The notes: generated by a model not told the origin, from the sequence alone. DNA of 64,000 nucleotides from Platynereis dumerilii (GCA_026936325.1 JAPTHN010000038.1:1-64000); one strand, 5' to 3'; shown: positions 46,755 to 60,076, numbered from the stretch's first letter. Made by a program: numbers and translations.

Positions 46755-46965
46755 CGTGGCCAGGAGGGGGGTGGGACAATCTTGCCCTTTTGATGTCAAA
46801 GAAAAAAACATTATTAGGCCTTAATATACAGTGAATTTAGGCAAACCATTTTTGAGTACATTCAAAATTATTATTGCTGCTACATAAAATTATTGTCGCG
46901 GGAATTAGATTTGCCCATTCTCGACCAACCACCCCTGCCGCCCTCATTTCTTTCCGGCACCCTTG
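46755..46965 (-). mobile_element. Small inverted-repeat element, copy 2
   Basis: Inverted relative of 41565-41798. It ends TTCTTTCCGGCACCCTTG and contains GGAATTAGATTTGCCCATTC. Confidence 0.55.
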
Positions 46966-47349
46966 AATAAAAGGTATTCCAGCCTGCATTGAATAGGTAT
47001 TCCATTCACTTGTGAAAGGTATTCAGACTACATGAGGCATTTCAGTGTTGAATGCAAAATTCTAGAGTAACCTGGAGAAATTTAGATGCAGGTTAGATGA
47101 TTTTTAAGAGAATCATGGTTTGTTTGCAGATGATTTCGTAATGGTAGACACAGGGACTAAACATCTTTTTTTAAAAGACATGTATTTTATAAGGAAAAAT
47201 GACCAAAAAAAACTTGACATCACTTTTCCAAATAGAACAGCATGATTGTGTAGGGAAAAATAAATCTCATTTTGTTTCTGTGTCTAGACATATGAAATCA
47301 CTGGTAAAGCCTCACATCAACAACAGTGATCACAACATTTATTAATAAT

Positions 47350-48252
47350 AGAGTAGGTCGGGGCAAGAAGCCCGGGTTAGGTGAAGCCCCCCCCCCCTCC
47401 CAGGGCTATATCTAAACTTACATTTTTGGTGCTTTTTCTTATTGATAGGATTGAAGATAAAGGCTTTTTAGGGTGTCTTCACAAATTTTCAGGGCAAACA
47501 GCACCAAACCATAGTAGTAATTAAAGAAACAAAAAAAGGTGTATGGTTTTTGTAACTTTGATTCTTTGAAAGTGGTTGTCAGAAAAAACTTTGGAAATTT
47601 TAAAAAGTATAATGGATATCTGCATTGCTTCACTTTATGACCATCACATAAATATGATTTGGATCATGTTATTTGCATTTTAGCTCAAAATATAGAGGTC
47701 AAATTAAAATATGTGGGTTTGGGGCGAGAGGCCCCACATGGCATGGGGCATGAGGCCCCTTCACTGGGGACTTGAAGCTGCTTCAGGAACCATTTAATAA
47801 TGTGTACTTTACCTTGAATCTTGATAGAATAAGCTAATTGAAATAGAAAAAATTTGGCCGAAATTGAAACAGGGCAAAAAAATATTAAAATATAAATGTA
47901 TGAACAGAAAAATTCTGAAATTCAGAAAAAGTTAAAAGAATGCCTTAAAAATGAAAGAAGAACCCCAAGAAATAACTTTCAAGCTGAATACACTCGCAAA
48001 AAAAAATTGCCATAGGATTATAACAGGGGGGGGGGGTTCTTGCCAGATCGGTGGGGTAAGAAGGCCATTTTAAATTTTTAACAAAAAGGACCGTAACTCC
48101 TTTATTAAAATTGGTAGACATTTGTTTCACTAGCTATAAGTAGAGTCAAGTGATCCCTTCCTGACAGCGTAAGCATTCAAATAATCAACCACAAAAAGTA
48201 GGTCAAATCGCACTCGAAGTTAATTGGGGGGCTGTATGCCTCGTGCTACTCT
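47350..48252 (-). mobile_element. Inverted-repeat DNA element, copy 2 (AGAGTAGG termini)
   Basis: Opposite-orientation copy of 6796-7664. Ends AGAGTAGGTCGGGGCAAG and GCTACTCT. Shared interior phrases include GGGTTTGGGGCGAG and ACCATTTAATAATGTGTACT. Confidence 0.75.
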
Positions 48253-48259
48253 ACTCAAG

Positions 48260-50865
48260 CTTGATATGCCATGTCTTCCAACTTTGATACAAGTGGCCCC
48301 ATCCATATATTAAAATTTTAAGTGCCAAATTAACCCAAGTCTTGATTATAACATATTCATATCTTTTACATGTATGATGTTTTCTCACTGTCTATGTGGC
48401 TAGAGGCTATTATATTTCAGAGTTCTGTAGACATAGAAAGAAGGGCCTTTATGAAACCAAAAAGAACCATGATAAATAACATTGTATTTTAATTATTGTC
48501 ATTTTCTCAAATCTGATCCAGTAAATTTTAAAGATGATCCATTATTACATGCACATGTATATAACTGTGAGGAACTTTCCCAGTAAAAACTAGATTTAGA
48601 CAAGGCTTATAATTATACGAATTATTTCAGTTCACAAGCATGTAAGTAATGCAGGCCTGTGCTGAGATTTCTGCCGATACATGATAACAAAATTGATTGT
48701 AGCTATAAATCACTGTGACGAAGTAAGTGACAAAATCAAGATTGACTTCCTAAGTCCACATGGCAAAGTAGCAATTCAGGCACTCTTTGACATTATCAAT
48801 TTGGTCACGCACACATCTAATGCCCACAGGTCAGCAGCATTGTTAGGACATGGCCCTTATTCCATATTAGATGGTCATTTCCCATGACATGGCCCGCAAA
48901 ATGGGTCAGAAAAGCCAAAATATAGGCAATTAGAGTCTAAAAACAAGTTCATTGAGTTTATACCAATAACGACATGCATGTTGGCCTGGATAATTTTGTG
49001 GTTCAAATAGTTTATTTATACCCAAACTATCAGCCAGACATTTAAGTGTTAAATGTTATTGTAGCAAAAATGTTATTGTAGATTGAAATTAGATGGATAT
49101 TGTACATTCGTGAAAATAGTTAAAGTGACAAAATGGTTGTATTTGTTAGTTATAAGTTGGCAGGCACAGGTGTAATCCCTTACTTGCCATTTGCATGTCG
49201 TTTCAATGAAGGGTAAAAAAGTGTAAAACAAGGGGATGTGCTGTCACCCCATATTACACACCAAACGATGTTTAATTACAAACTTCATGCATCATTCCTC
49301 AGAATTGTACGTACTAAGCTTACTTTAATACAGAGGTAATGTTTGTGCTCATAGTTAAACCAGGGATAATTCAAAAAGGATAATTTGGCGAATCAACAGA
49401 AATTATTGAAATTGTGACAATTTAACAATTAGTACTTTGAACAATACGTTTTGTGGAAGTAATTCTTAGCTTTCTAACACATAGTTAGAAGCAAGATACT
49501 GATATATATGGTGTATGAAGTGCAGAAACGTTGGACCTACCTCCAAGACAAAGTTATCCTTGTACGGTGCGCTTGAAAGAGAGTGGCAAATGAAAAACAA
49601 AGCATTCTTATAATAACATAGGAAAGCTGGCATCCTCGTCCTCTCATTATTGCACTGAAGCTTAGGGATATCCGGCCACAGGATATGAAATCATGACAAC
49701 CTATATAGGCCGTTTAGTAAAACTCTTTTAATCCAACAGACATGACAACACTGAGAAGCATGCATGATGAAAACATGTGGGCACAAATGAAAACTCATCA
49801 ATTTCAGCATGCGGCACAATATTTAAGTAGCTCTCGGCAAAGTAATGAAACGGATTACCCTACCCTCCAAAAGTTTGAATACACCAGAAAAGGTGAGATT
49901 TCTTTCAAAAATACTTCATCTTTAACACATTTTTAGCCTGGCTCACCAGGCTAATTCAGGAGTAATGGTCTGAAAATATTGTCTGTCAATGCTACTGTTC
50001 AATATCTATAGGTTTAATGTATCTGTTTTTGTGTTCTATTGGTTTGTTAGGGTAGCTAGATGTATGGAAATTACTTTTTTTCTTAAATTTCAAAAATTAT
50101 TTTTTCGAAGATTTGAAAAAAAATTATAAAAATTTCAACTTTTTATCAATTAGGCCTACACTATTTTTTTTTTTCAAAAAGAGGAAATCGGGCAACTTCT
50201 GTTTTTCAAATTTAAACATTTTTTGTTCCAAGGCTTACAATTTTTTTTCCTACATTCAAAAAAAGAAAAAAACTTTTTTTCAATTTCGCCAATTTTTTCA
50301 AAGGAGGAAATTGGACGACTTCAAGATTTAAAAAAATCGTACACATTCTTTTCGTGGTTATTTGGATATTATTTTGTACATGGAACAACTACAATAACAA
50401 CACTTCACTTGCCACAATTCAGAACCACCTTTCTCTGCCATTTCCAAACCATAAAGTAGACTTAACTATTTCACCAGCATTGCTACATATTTTGCCGTCA
50501 TCACTGCCACTTGAGCCAGGCTTTGAATCCGCGGATTCTTGTTTATCTTATACTTGCATCAAACAATATGGAAGATCATATTGCCTTTGTTCATGGTTTT
50601 AAATCATTTATGTGTATATTTATAACTTTCTTGATATCCCAAATTATGATTTTAAATAAGAAGCTGTAAAAGCACACTTATCTTCCATATTTATGACATT
50701 TTATCTTTTTGTACACATTTCCACTGGTTTGATGCGATTTTAACGGAAGATTCAAAAATCTGACAAAAATACTAATTTTGGCTAGTTTTAGGTCAAAACA
50801 ATGATGAAACTGCTCAAATAAAACAATTTTCACTTGAGAAGATACAGTCAATGAGTATACAGTTC
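48260..50865. other. No gene recognised
   Basis: Frames at 48681-48887 and 49742-49936 are unrecognised and unsupported. Positions 50050-50350 are T/A-rich low-complexity DNA. Confidence 0.4.
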
Positions 50866-50870
50866 TGCCC

Positions 50871-50900
50871 AAAAGTTTACATACCTCGTTGCAAAATGAC
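50871..50900. mobile_element. Isolated Tc1-like terminal fragment
   Basis: TGCCCAAAAGTTTACATACC resembles Tc1-type terminal repeats and the ends of the element just downstream. Confidence 0.4.
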
Positions 50901-51028
50901 AAATTTCTCTATTTCCCAGGAAATTTAACCAACAATAGGCAAATCAAGCATGAAATGCGATGCACTGCATGCTGCCAAACACTTCTGAACAATTAAAAAT
51001 TCCATAGCAATGACATTCTATGATATTT

Positions 51029-52206
51029 TCAATTAATTGCATTTTATGACATTTTCAAAAGTTTACATACCCTCCTGTAGTATCACATATTTCTCCCCTT
51101 GAGATCAAGAACAGCTTACAAAATTTTACGAAATTATGTCAGAAGTCCTCAGAATACATCAGCAGTGACTTTAATCCATTCTGCATCACAGAATTTCTAC
51201 AACTCCGCCTTCATTGATGGTCTCCAATGGGGCACGGTCTGTGTTGGATCTACAAATAATTTATCAATATTATTCCAGTCTGGAGAGTGTTAAACCACTC
51301 AAGAAGCTTTTCCCAACTGTCCTGAAGAAATATTTGGACAGGATTGGTGGAAGGTTTTGGATTGTCGTCCTGTTGCTATGCCTTGTTTCATCTGGTTCCT
51401 AACTTTCATACTGAATCATGTCGGTTCTCTTCCAAAATGTTCTAGAAATCAGTGATATTAAACGATTCTTCAATTTTGACAATGTCTCTGGTGCTATTTG
51501 AACTGAAACAGCTGCAAAGCATTGGAAGTGCACAACCCTGGTTCAAAATTGGCAATGGTCTTCTTTTAATCGTAATTCTAAATAAACTCCTTGCAAATAC
51601 TTAGCATGGGAAATAAATCTTGCAAGGGATTTTAAAGATATAACACCTCTGCTAAGTCTCATCCATCCAAAAACATTTTGGCAGATGTCTTGGGACTAAC
51701 TTAACTGTTTCTGATGTATTGCATCCAAGTTTGTCTCTTAATCACCCCCACTCTGTTTAGAGGCAAATCAATCAGGTATGCAAGCTAAAATTTCCAGAAA
51801 ATTTTGGAGGAAAACCGACATGATTCTTTGTGAAAGTTGGGAACGGGATGAAACATGGCACTGCAACAGAACAACAATCCAAAACCTTTTACCAATCCTG
51901 TCCAAATATTTTTTCAGGACAGTTAGAGCTGGTCGAGTGATTTAACACCCTCCAGGCAGGATTATTATTGATAAATTATGGGTTGATCCGAGACAGATCG
52001 TCCCCCAGCGGAGACCAAAAATGAAGGCAAAGTTTCAGAAATTCTGTGATGCAGAATGGATTCAAATTACTGCTGATGTATTCTGAGGACTTTTGAAATA
52101 CTGTAGTATAATCCTGTAAGCTGTTCTTGATCGCAAGTGAGAAAATAATTGATATTACAGGAGGGTATGTAAACTTTTGAAAATGTCATAAAATGCAATT
52201 AATTGA
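51029..52206. mobile_element. Tc1-like foldback element, about 1.18 kb
   Basis: Arms begin TCAATTAATTGCATTTTATG and both contain CAAAAGTTTACATACCCTCC, a Tc1-type terminal word. They remain mirror images for about 400 bp; for example AATATTTGGACAGGATTGGT is mirrored by ACCAATCCTGTCCAAATATT. The centre, about 51480-51800, is unpaired. It looks like two inward or outward copies of one Tc1 end joined into a palindrome. No transposase reading frame remains. Confidence 0.75.
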
Positions 52207-52490
52207 CAATAGAGATGGTTAATTGACAATAGAGATGGTTCAACTGGCCCCAATGGATGGTTCAACTGGCCCCATAGGTGGGGCCAGTTGAACCAATTAT
52301 TATTTATTTTTTTGGAGGCGCATGTGTCGGCCGTGGTAAGATATACGCCAAAACCTAAAGTTAGGATGTTTAAGACAAGTTTTCAAACTAACTTTTCCAT
52401 CTTTGTTCTCCTTGAAAGCTGTAAAGGCACGCACACAGGAGAACAATACCAAAAATTTGGTTCAACTGGCCCCACTCTCCCCTACAACTC
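52204..52490. mobile_element. GGGGCCAGTTGAACC element and 20-bp tandem
   Basis: AATTGACAATAGAGATGGTT is duplicated at 52201-52240. TTCAACTGGCCCCAT, its inverse ATGGGGCCAGTTGAACC-type word, and a terminal TTCAACTGGCCCCACTCTCC follow. This is a short palindromic element of a type with GGGGCCAGTTGAAC ends. Confidence 0.45.
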
Positions 52491-52843
52491 CAAAAAATAA
52501 TATTCTTTGAAGATATTCTTTGATGAAACAAATTTAGATATTATAAACAAGCATAATAGTGCCAAAATGATTTAATGGAATGAAACTAAATGAGTTTCCT
52601 CTGTGTCTTGTTCAAAATTGGTGAAACGCATATTATAGACCTATGTTACATTTCAAAATAAAGTTGCTGAAGTAGACTTTTAGCTTTCGGTCGTCTATGA
52701 GGCAGGCATTCAAATGACATCTTCCTTCTGGGTGTAAAATGTGGAATTAGATAAGGTTCTATTTTTCGCAAGATCCCAAATTTGATAAAACGGACAAAAG
52801 AAAGACAAAAGACAGTCGCAGTTGAATGGTTTTTGGCACTATG

Positions 52844-53030
52844 CAGTGGCGTCCCTATGGGGGGCACGGGGGGGGACATGCCCCCCCATATTGGACCTGT
52901 GCCCCCCAGGTGCCCATATGAACTTTTCAACCTTGGCTAAAATATGCAGTTAGTATATTGTGAGTGCCCCCCAGAGAATCGCGTGCCCCCCTAGGTGTCC
53001 CCTGCTCGCAACCCCCTAGTTACGCCACTG
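52844..53030. mobile_element. hAT-type MITE, 187 bp, 8-bp target duplication
   Basis: CAGTGGCGTCCCTATGGGGG and AGTTACGCCACTG form the ends. GCACTATG flanks both sides (52836-52843, 53031-53038). An 8-bp duplication with CAG-type termini is the hAT hallmark. C- and G-rich inner arms, no coding capacity. Confidence 0.9.
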
Positions 53031-53404
53031 GCACTATGATGCTCGTCCATCCCAGAAGCAATGCCATTTATTTGGTTTTGGCGAAACAAATTCATTTCCA
53101 AAAATATGAGCTAAAAACAAGTGTTGCCTTTCTTTTGCTGGTGTCTAATATAATCAATATTGGTACATTTTACTTACAATTGCCTTTCTAAAATGTGAAA
53201 AAAATTAAATTCCTCTATTGATTCGTTGTTTTGCACCATGCCACCATCATACAGTAAGATATTATAGAAAAGAAGAAAGCCATGAACTCCTAGATGATTG
53301 TGTCCTATTCTGAAATCATGCACCTTCTCAATTTTTGAATTTCTGTCTACGTTCCCAAGATGCACACAACGTAAACACAATGTTACTAATTATCTGTTGG
53401 TCAG

Positions 53405-53650
53405 ACATTTATTGAAGAAATCATGTTGCCACAAAGTGGACACAACATTGAAGTTTTTGTGAAATGTTGCCAAAACAATGTATGCTGAAGTCATAATATT
53501 ATCTTTGACATTGCTCCACAACATTGTGACAATGTAAGTTCTACCATACAATTCTAAATAGTTTACACAAACATCGCGACATTTGAAAGGTTCTGCTGCA
53601 CATTGCTGTATTACGTGAATGTGGGGGTTGCCATGAAAACAATGTAATAA
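53405..53650 (+). repeat. ATGTTGCCACAA repeat, copy 2
   Basis: Direct, diverged relative of 36525-36775. Confidence 0.6.
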
Positions 53651-53749
53651 GATAAAACTTGTACACATATATAGGTATGTCACATTCGAACGTGTAGCAA
53701 AACTTCGCTATGGTCAAAAACATTCCAGCTACGCGTATGTGCCAATTGG

Positions 53750-55110
53750 ACTGGACAATTCAATCAACTTGTTAATTCTCGGAATTCCGAACAACATCAT
53801 GAAGGGCATCCAGTATATGTAATTAAGGCTCTTTAACATATTCTATCAAATTGATGCATTGATGAAGAGCTGGGTTTGTGTATAGGCCTACCATTGCAAT
53901 CACCATTCAGTGAATTCACATACTTCTGAAATGCTGGAAGCAAAAAAAAAAATCAGAGTTTTTGCCAATCAAGTAAAAGGATGAGTCTCAAAAACTGTCT
54001 GTCAACTTCTTAAACTAATGGAGATTGAGATTGAAACAATTTACTCAGATAGATCGGATTTCAACCATGTGTTGAACGCTGATAACAAATGCTGAATTTA
54101 CAGAGTTTCAAAACTGAGCCCACTAAATGCAATGTCAAGAGAAACAGCAAATACAACTTGGAGCAATTGCATAATTTACATTCCTGTGATTATCATTTTT
54201 TTGGGAAGATTTTTTCTGCAAAAAACATTATGTCAGTTTCTGCTGTTGTAGAATTGAACAATAAATTGGAAATATAGTGGTCGTGTAATAAAACAAATAC
54301 AGCACTTATTATCGTGCAATAAGAAAATCGATTTGCATTCGTAAATTCATAATAAACTGTGCCCTCGTTCAATATGAATTTCCTCGTGCAAATACATTTT
54401 CATATTGCACTCATATGATGCTGTAGTAGTATAACATATAACTCCACAATTGAATTCAAACAGATTGGTTGAAACTTTAATGCCAAGGAGTATCTGTTAT
54501 GGCAGGTTTATATTTTTTGGAACACAACCAAATAATTACTCTCTTAATTATTCTCAGTGACTAAGGTTATTTTAAGTACAGGATTTGATATTGATTCATT
54601 CAAATAAACACATAAATATACGTTGTAATGATAGTTCTTACAGTTCAACAAACTTTTTTTTTTTAAGATAGATCGAGTACATAAAAACATGTTTCATATC
54701 ATATAGATCTAAGTCTAGACCATAGTTTTCATTTCAAAATAATGGTCTCCATTCTGCCACGGCCTCTAAAATATTAACAGAAATTAAAAGACATATACTA
54801 ATCTGTTTCGCTTTTTATGAATGTCACTCATGTTCTGCAATACATGGGTCATTTTCGCGGAAACGCGCAATTTGATGTCCTGCGTTCGTGTGTGTCTGCC
54901 TTTATAGAACTTACCTTTATTTTGGCCAAACATTTAGATAACATTTTTCGTAGAAGAAAACAAAAGTTTACATGGGTACGGCCATGCTGAACATGCTATA
55001 TCACCCATTAAGTAGTCCAAGTGTACTTACCATGACGTGTCCGCAACTCAACATTTTAATTTCAAATTTGCGCAAACTGAAAATTACTACATAAAATGTG
55101 ACATTGTGAG
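53750..55110. other. No gene recognised
   Basis: AT-rich, short frames only. Confidence 0.4.
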
Positions 55111-55116
55111 TGTATA

Positions 55117-56830
55117 GTAGGGTGGTCCAACATCCAATGGAAAATAATAAAAGTGTAAAATTTGGTGATGGTACCCCCTAACTTTTTTCCTTTGACCATG
55201 TGGAAGAGGTGTGCAAAATTTCAGCCAAATTGGTTAATATTTAGAGGTGGCTTATCAAGGGTGAAGTTTTGTCATATTTTGCATTAAAACGCCTATCTCT
55301 GAATAGCGAAAATTGTGTAAAGTCATATTTTCCTTTCATTTGAGGCCTATTAAGACACTAACCAACTGAGGAAAAAGCAACATAACAAGTGTTTGTATAT
55401 CTTCCACTCCATGTTGAAAAAAAAAAGAGATTTGTCACTTATATTATTAAAATTATTATGTCATTGGATGTGTATTGGGCGAAAATTTGGCAAAATGGGG
55501 ACACCAATATAGATTTATTAATAAAATTTATATTAAAATTTAATGGAATGGTTTTTGGATCATGACTAAGTCATACCATACTACTTTCAATAAATTATTA
55601 TAATGAAAGAGATGTTGAGAAAATCACACTATCAAAACTTAGAGCAGCATTCTATTACACAGTACATAGAATCCTTCAGATGTCTAGTGAATTATCTCCT
55701 CTGATTCGATCCCATACCATACCGTCTTAACAATTTCTGGCCAAGTGCTATTTTGAAACATGCTACAGAAACTTATAAAGAGAAGTAAAGGCAACAATTC
55801 CATCATTCTCAACAACATGTACCACATTCAATATACCAGTATGCAAATTACCTACTAATAGTTATTAAGTACTCATAAAATCAAAGTTAGTTCTTTGATA
55901 ATAGAACACAGTACGTAAAGTCATCTTTCCATAACAGGTATCCCTAGAAAAGATAAACGGCCTCAAACATTGTACTGTAACTGACTATAGCAGGGGGAAA
56001 ATGCTGTTGGACATAGGCGTAGGAGGCAGGGGGGCTGGGGGGGCTGCAGCCCCCCAAAAATTTTGGGAAGTCAATTTTTCATGCAGTTTCGGGCAGATAA
56101 TTTTGGAAGTTCTTATTTTTTGGGGCAATTTGGGCAATATTTTTCGGGCAGCCCCCCCAAAATTAATTGACCTCCTACGCCTCTGCTGTTGGATTATAAA
56201 AACCCCTTTCACAACTGATTGATCTTACTAATTTAATAAGGGGTCAATCAACTTAAATTGTATTGGGTAAACTAATAATGTTAATGTTCACATCTGAGGA
56301 AAGGGGCTATTTATAATAATTATCAACCAGGAGGATGGGATTTACATTCTTTATCATACTGGACCATAACAATTTATTGAAAGTAGAATGGCATGACTCA
56401 GTCATGATCCAAAAACGTTTCCATTAAATTTTAACATTTATTAATAAATCTATATCGGTGTGCCAATTTTGCCAAATTCTCGCCCAGTACACATCAATTG
56501 ACATAACAATTTTAATGATATAAGTGACAAATCACTTTTTTTTAACCGTGGAGAGAAGATATACAAACATGTGTTATGTTGCTTTTTCCTCAGTTGGCTA
56601 GTGCCTTAATAGGCCTGAAATGAAACGAAAATATGATTTTACACAATTTTCACTATTCTGATATAGGCGTTTTAATTCAAAATATAGCAAAACTTCAAGC
56701 TTGATGAGCCACCTCTAAATATTAATCAATTTGGCTGAAATTGTGTACACTTCATCCACATGGTCAAAGGAAAAAAGTTAGGGGGTACCATCAATGAAAT
56801 TAAGACATATATTTTTTTGGACCACCCTAG
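55117..56830. mobile_element. 1.71-kb foldback element with TGTATA target duplication
   Basis: Ends GTAGGGTGGTCCAA and TTGGACCACCCTAG, with TGTATA on both sides (55111-55116, 56831-56836). Arms of about 450 bp are mirror images: GACCATGTGGAAGAGGTGTG against CACTTCATCCACATGGTC, and GGATCATGACTAAGTCAT against ATGACTCAGTCATGATCC. The centre carries a hAT-type MITE. It appears to have landed in repeat R1 copy 2, whose other copy reads TGTATATTTCTAGATATATG at that place. Confidence 0.85.
56011..56184. mobile_element. hAT-type MITE, 174 bp, 8-bp target duplication
   Basis: Ends ACATAGGCGTAGGAGGC and the partly complementary CCTCCTACGCCTCT, with GCTGTTGG on both sides (56003-56010, 56185-56192). 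Internal arms contain GCAGCCCCCCAAAA and its inverse. It lies in the loop of the surrounding foldback element and is therefore younger. Confidence 0.9.
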
Positions 56831-57955
56831 TGTATATCTATAGATATTATATGTTACATTAACTACCTACAAAGTGTTTTTTTAGAGGCGATGCATCAGC
56901 CCTTCGCTGATATGTTCTTAGTTACTCTATTTAGAGCCACTCGCCTCTGTATAGATGGCCACAGGCCTCCCGACAGGAGGCTTTTCCAAGATTCTGAATT
57001 TCAGGCTGTGAAACTTCGTCATCAGAACGGGTGGCCAGCGTCGTAGTAAAATGCGGACGGGCCTAATTTGCGGAACGGCGGGCCGCGGGATTTCGTAATA
57101 AAACGCGGATACGTAGTTGCGGAACGGGACGCTTTTGCGGGATCGGGCCAAAATTAAATGTAGATGGGGTGAAATATGTTGAACAAGCTGAATTTGCTTT
57201 AAAAATCGCCTCTATTTTTTTTTGAAAAAATTTTCTTGTTAATATAACTGATTGTGCCACATCTCAGGGCATGTTGAAGTTGGTTCCCAATTTTGAGATA
57301 AGCACTGTCTTTACCCTGACCAAAGAATTTAAGTTGCCACCAGAGTAAGTTGCTACAGCATGATGTCTCCAGATGCCACTAGAGTGTAAAGAAACAGAAT
57401 ATAACTACTTTTTATGATATCATTGGAAATGCCAGAGCTGCCATCTGTTAGTCAGACAATGAAATAGGTTTTATCTTGACATTGTCGCAACTAAACTTCG
57501 TCTTTACCATACCCTCAACAGCAGAGGGATTTCAAAAGGTATGATGTTGTAAATGACACCATTGGTTCAGGAGGCTGTTCCAGAAGTAGTTGTGGTACTC
57601 CAAATAATGTAATCCACTTTCTCTGGAAGAAATGCTGCATGTAGTTTCTTTTCCGTGGCCGAAATTAGTTTGTACCGTAGTCAAGTCTATGCAAATATAC
57701 TGTGTCGTGGTAAAGACAAGGCTAGCCATGGCAACGACAACTGAGAAAATTTGCTTTGATTTTATTGTGCACGGTAAAGACGATTTTCCAAAATTATTGA
57801 AAGTGTCACATATTCACCAAAATTAGTTATCGTGTTACATGCTGCATTATAGTAAAACATTATATAAACAGAAAAAAACAGTTGTTGAGTATTATTGGGT
57901 CGGCTTCCTGACCTAAAAATTTACCGTCACTGCGCGTTTTCATGAAAATGACCAA
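56831..57955 (+). repeat. Interspersed repeat R1, copy 2, with a 335-bp insert
   Basis: Direct match to 4769-5535, interrupted at 56884-57218. Confidence 0.75.
56884..57218. mobile_element. GC-rich MITE-like insert in R1
   Basis: Ends TAGAGGCGAT and ATCGCCTCTA are perfect inverted repeats. The sequence is absent from R1 copy 1, where a T-run continues directly. The interior (AACGGCGGGCCGCGGGATTT) is far richer in GC than the window. Confidence 0.65.
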
Positions 57956-58033
57956 TATAATATCTCATATATTCTGAAGTCATGCACTGTCTCACATCCA
58001 AAACTGGGACTTCTTGGGCGACTCGACCTTAGC

Positions 58034-58100
58034 TACGAGGGGCGTCCAAAAAGTTGTGATCAATTTTTTTGGCAGACCTTTCTATTTGGGGTAGCTAAAT
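58034..58100 (+). mobile_element. Solo mariner-like terminus
   Basis: TACGAGGGGCGTCCAAAAAG resembles the left end at 31641. No second end or transposase is visible. Confidence 0.5.
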
Positions 58101-58140
58101 GATGTTTTCATAGAATTAACTTCAGGTTGTGGACTGTCTA

Positions 58141-58922
58141 GGGGAGAGCAGGGCGCAGTGAGACTGCAGGCACAGTGAGACAAAGCCCGTAGCGTCTAGT
58201 TGGTACTGTTTACAAATCAACCCTCTTTTGTGTAGTACAAAAAGTAAGTAAGTGAGAGACTGTCCTTTATCCTGAATGCCTACACAGCATATTGAGGGTG
58301 GAATTTCAATATTTTGGTTTTTAACCAGTAAAAGTATAAATAATTTTGCAAAACAACTTTTTGTTATAATTCCCGAGAAAAATGATATAATGCAAATCAA
58401 TTGCCAGGGATTCAAACCTTGATTATTTGTCTTAGTTTAGTGAGATGATGAACCACAATACAGGCATCAGGTCCACAGGATTCAAACATTTTATAAAGAG
58501 AGAGAGCTGCGTGGGGCTCAGTGAGACAGTTGGACGTGGGGCACAGTGAGACATCTCAAAATACACTCAAAACGACCTGAATGTAATGCATAGTTCACAA
58601 TTCACTATACAAAACAAAATGCCTGCCACAAACTACTGATTTTTGTAAGTCATATCCAAAGGGAAGCATTAGAAGGATTTTTGATTAGTATGTAACAGGT
58701 GCGGCAGGTTAAATAAGTCGTGCATGTGTCCTGTGCGATGAAGTTTTGAAACATGCTCAAAAAAGGACCTAAAAAATCACCTAGCCACCTGCTTTTATAA
58801 GAGTACAGTAGATTCTGTAGCAAAAATTGACAGAACAATTCCGCAGGTCCTGAGGATCGGCGGTTATGACAGCAGATGCCCTGTCTCACTGTGCCCCGCC
58901 TGCTGTCTCACTGTGCCCCGCC
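58141..58922. mobile_element. Inverted-repeat element with GGGGCACAGTGAGAC words
   Basis: The left end GGGGAGAGCAGGGCGCAGTG then AGAC; the right end GTCTCACTGTGCCCCGCC, occurring twice. Internal copies of GGGGCACAGTGAGACA lie near 58510-58555. Non-coding. Confidence 0.6.
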
Positions 58923-59278
58923 CATTCACTTCTTGACTTCCAACCAACAAAATTGTGTATGGTATTTTAGAATTATCTATCTTAAATTGATTTCATCACT
59001 TTTTCAATCGGCTCACAATCCATCTATCTGGAATCCATCAAATATAGATATGTCTTTGGAAATTAAAACTTCAAATATTTGTGATATATTACAGTATGTG
59101 CAAAGATAGAAAAGAAAAAAAAATTGCATTATTTATTGCAATTGACATACATATGTGTAGAATAAACAACTGCATTTTATTCTGCAATTCACCACTTTTT
59201 TATTTCTTAGAGCATGGTCACACATGGCTAATGTTATTGTTTTATATATTTTGTGTCATTGTAAAATTTGTGTACTAC

Positions 59279-60076
59279 ACACATCGATCAAGCCACAGCT
59301 AAGGCGCACACAAGCCTAAACTTTCTGCAGAGAAACTTGTACGCCTGTCCGAAGGAGGTCAAACAGAGAGCGTACAAAACCCTTGTACGACCAATAATCG
59401 AATACTGAGCCAGCGTATGGGACCCTGGAGCTGGAGGAAGGATCTCACAAGTGGAGAAAAACCAGAGGAAATCGGCACGCTTTGTAACAGGAGATTGGAG
59501 GAAACCCGTCAACTTAACAGCAATGCTTAAAGAATTGAAATGGAGATCACTGCAAGAGAGAACGTTAACGAGAAGACTGACACTGTTATACCAAGCCTAC
59601 AACAGACTCTTCGCTATTGACATCCCAACGTATGTCCAGATGCAAGCGAGACCATCTCCAAGAAGACATCCCATGCAGTTGACACCAATCCCGGTGAAGA
59701 CAAATATCTATGGTGATAGTTTTTGGCCGAGAACAATCAGAAGCTGGAATGCCCTGCCCCACGAGACTGTACTAAGACCAACAGTCGACGCATTCAGAAG
59801 TTCGTTGAACCAGCACTTCGAAAAAGGAACACTGAAGACGGCTGAAAATAGACTGCCAACATCAAGACTAGTATCCCCCATCGCCAAAATGGACAACAGG
59901 GATACTATAGCAGTCCTTTTCTAAAAAACATGCCCTGTTTTTAAGTATCTGAAAATTTTTTTTTTTTAATTGGACACTAACAAGTCTTTAACCGACACCT
60001 AATCACGTGACCATGCACCCTGGACGTCGATGTCGAAGACCCTAGTCCAGTAGAAGATAGAAGTAGAAGTATAAGT
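59279..60076 (+). mobile_element. LINE 3' fragment (CR1/Jockey-type RT C-terminus)
   Basis: The reading frame gives LNFLQRNLYACPKEVKQRAY, KTLVRPIIEY-stop-ASVWDP, VEKNQRKSARFVTGDW, WRSLQERT and SFWPRTIRSWNALP, the standard region after the RT palm. One TGA at 59406-59408 replaces the usual Cys/Ala position; the frame is then open to 59924. The 3' tail is TAGAAG-like (60045-60076). 5'-truncated and dead. Confidence 0.8.
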
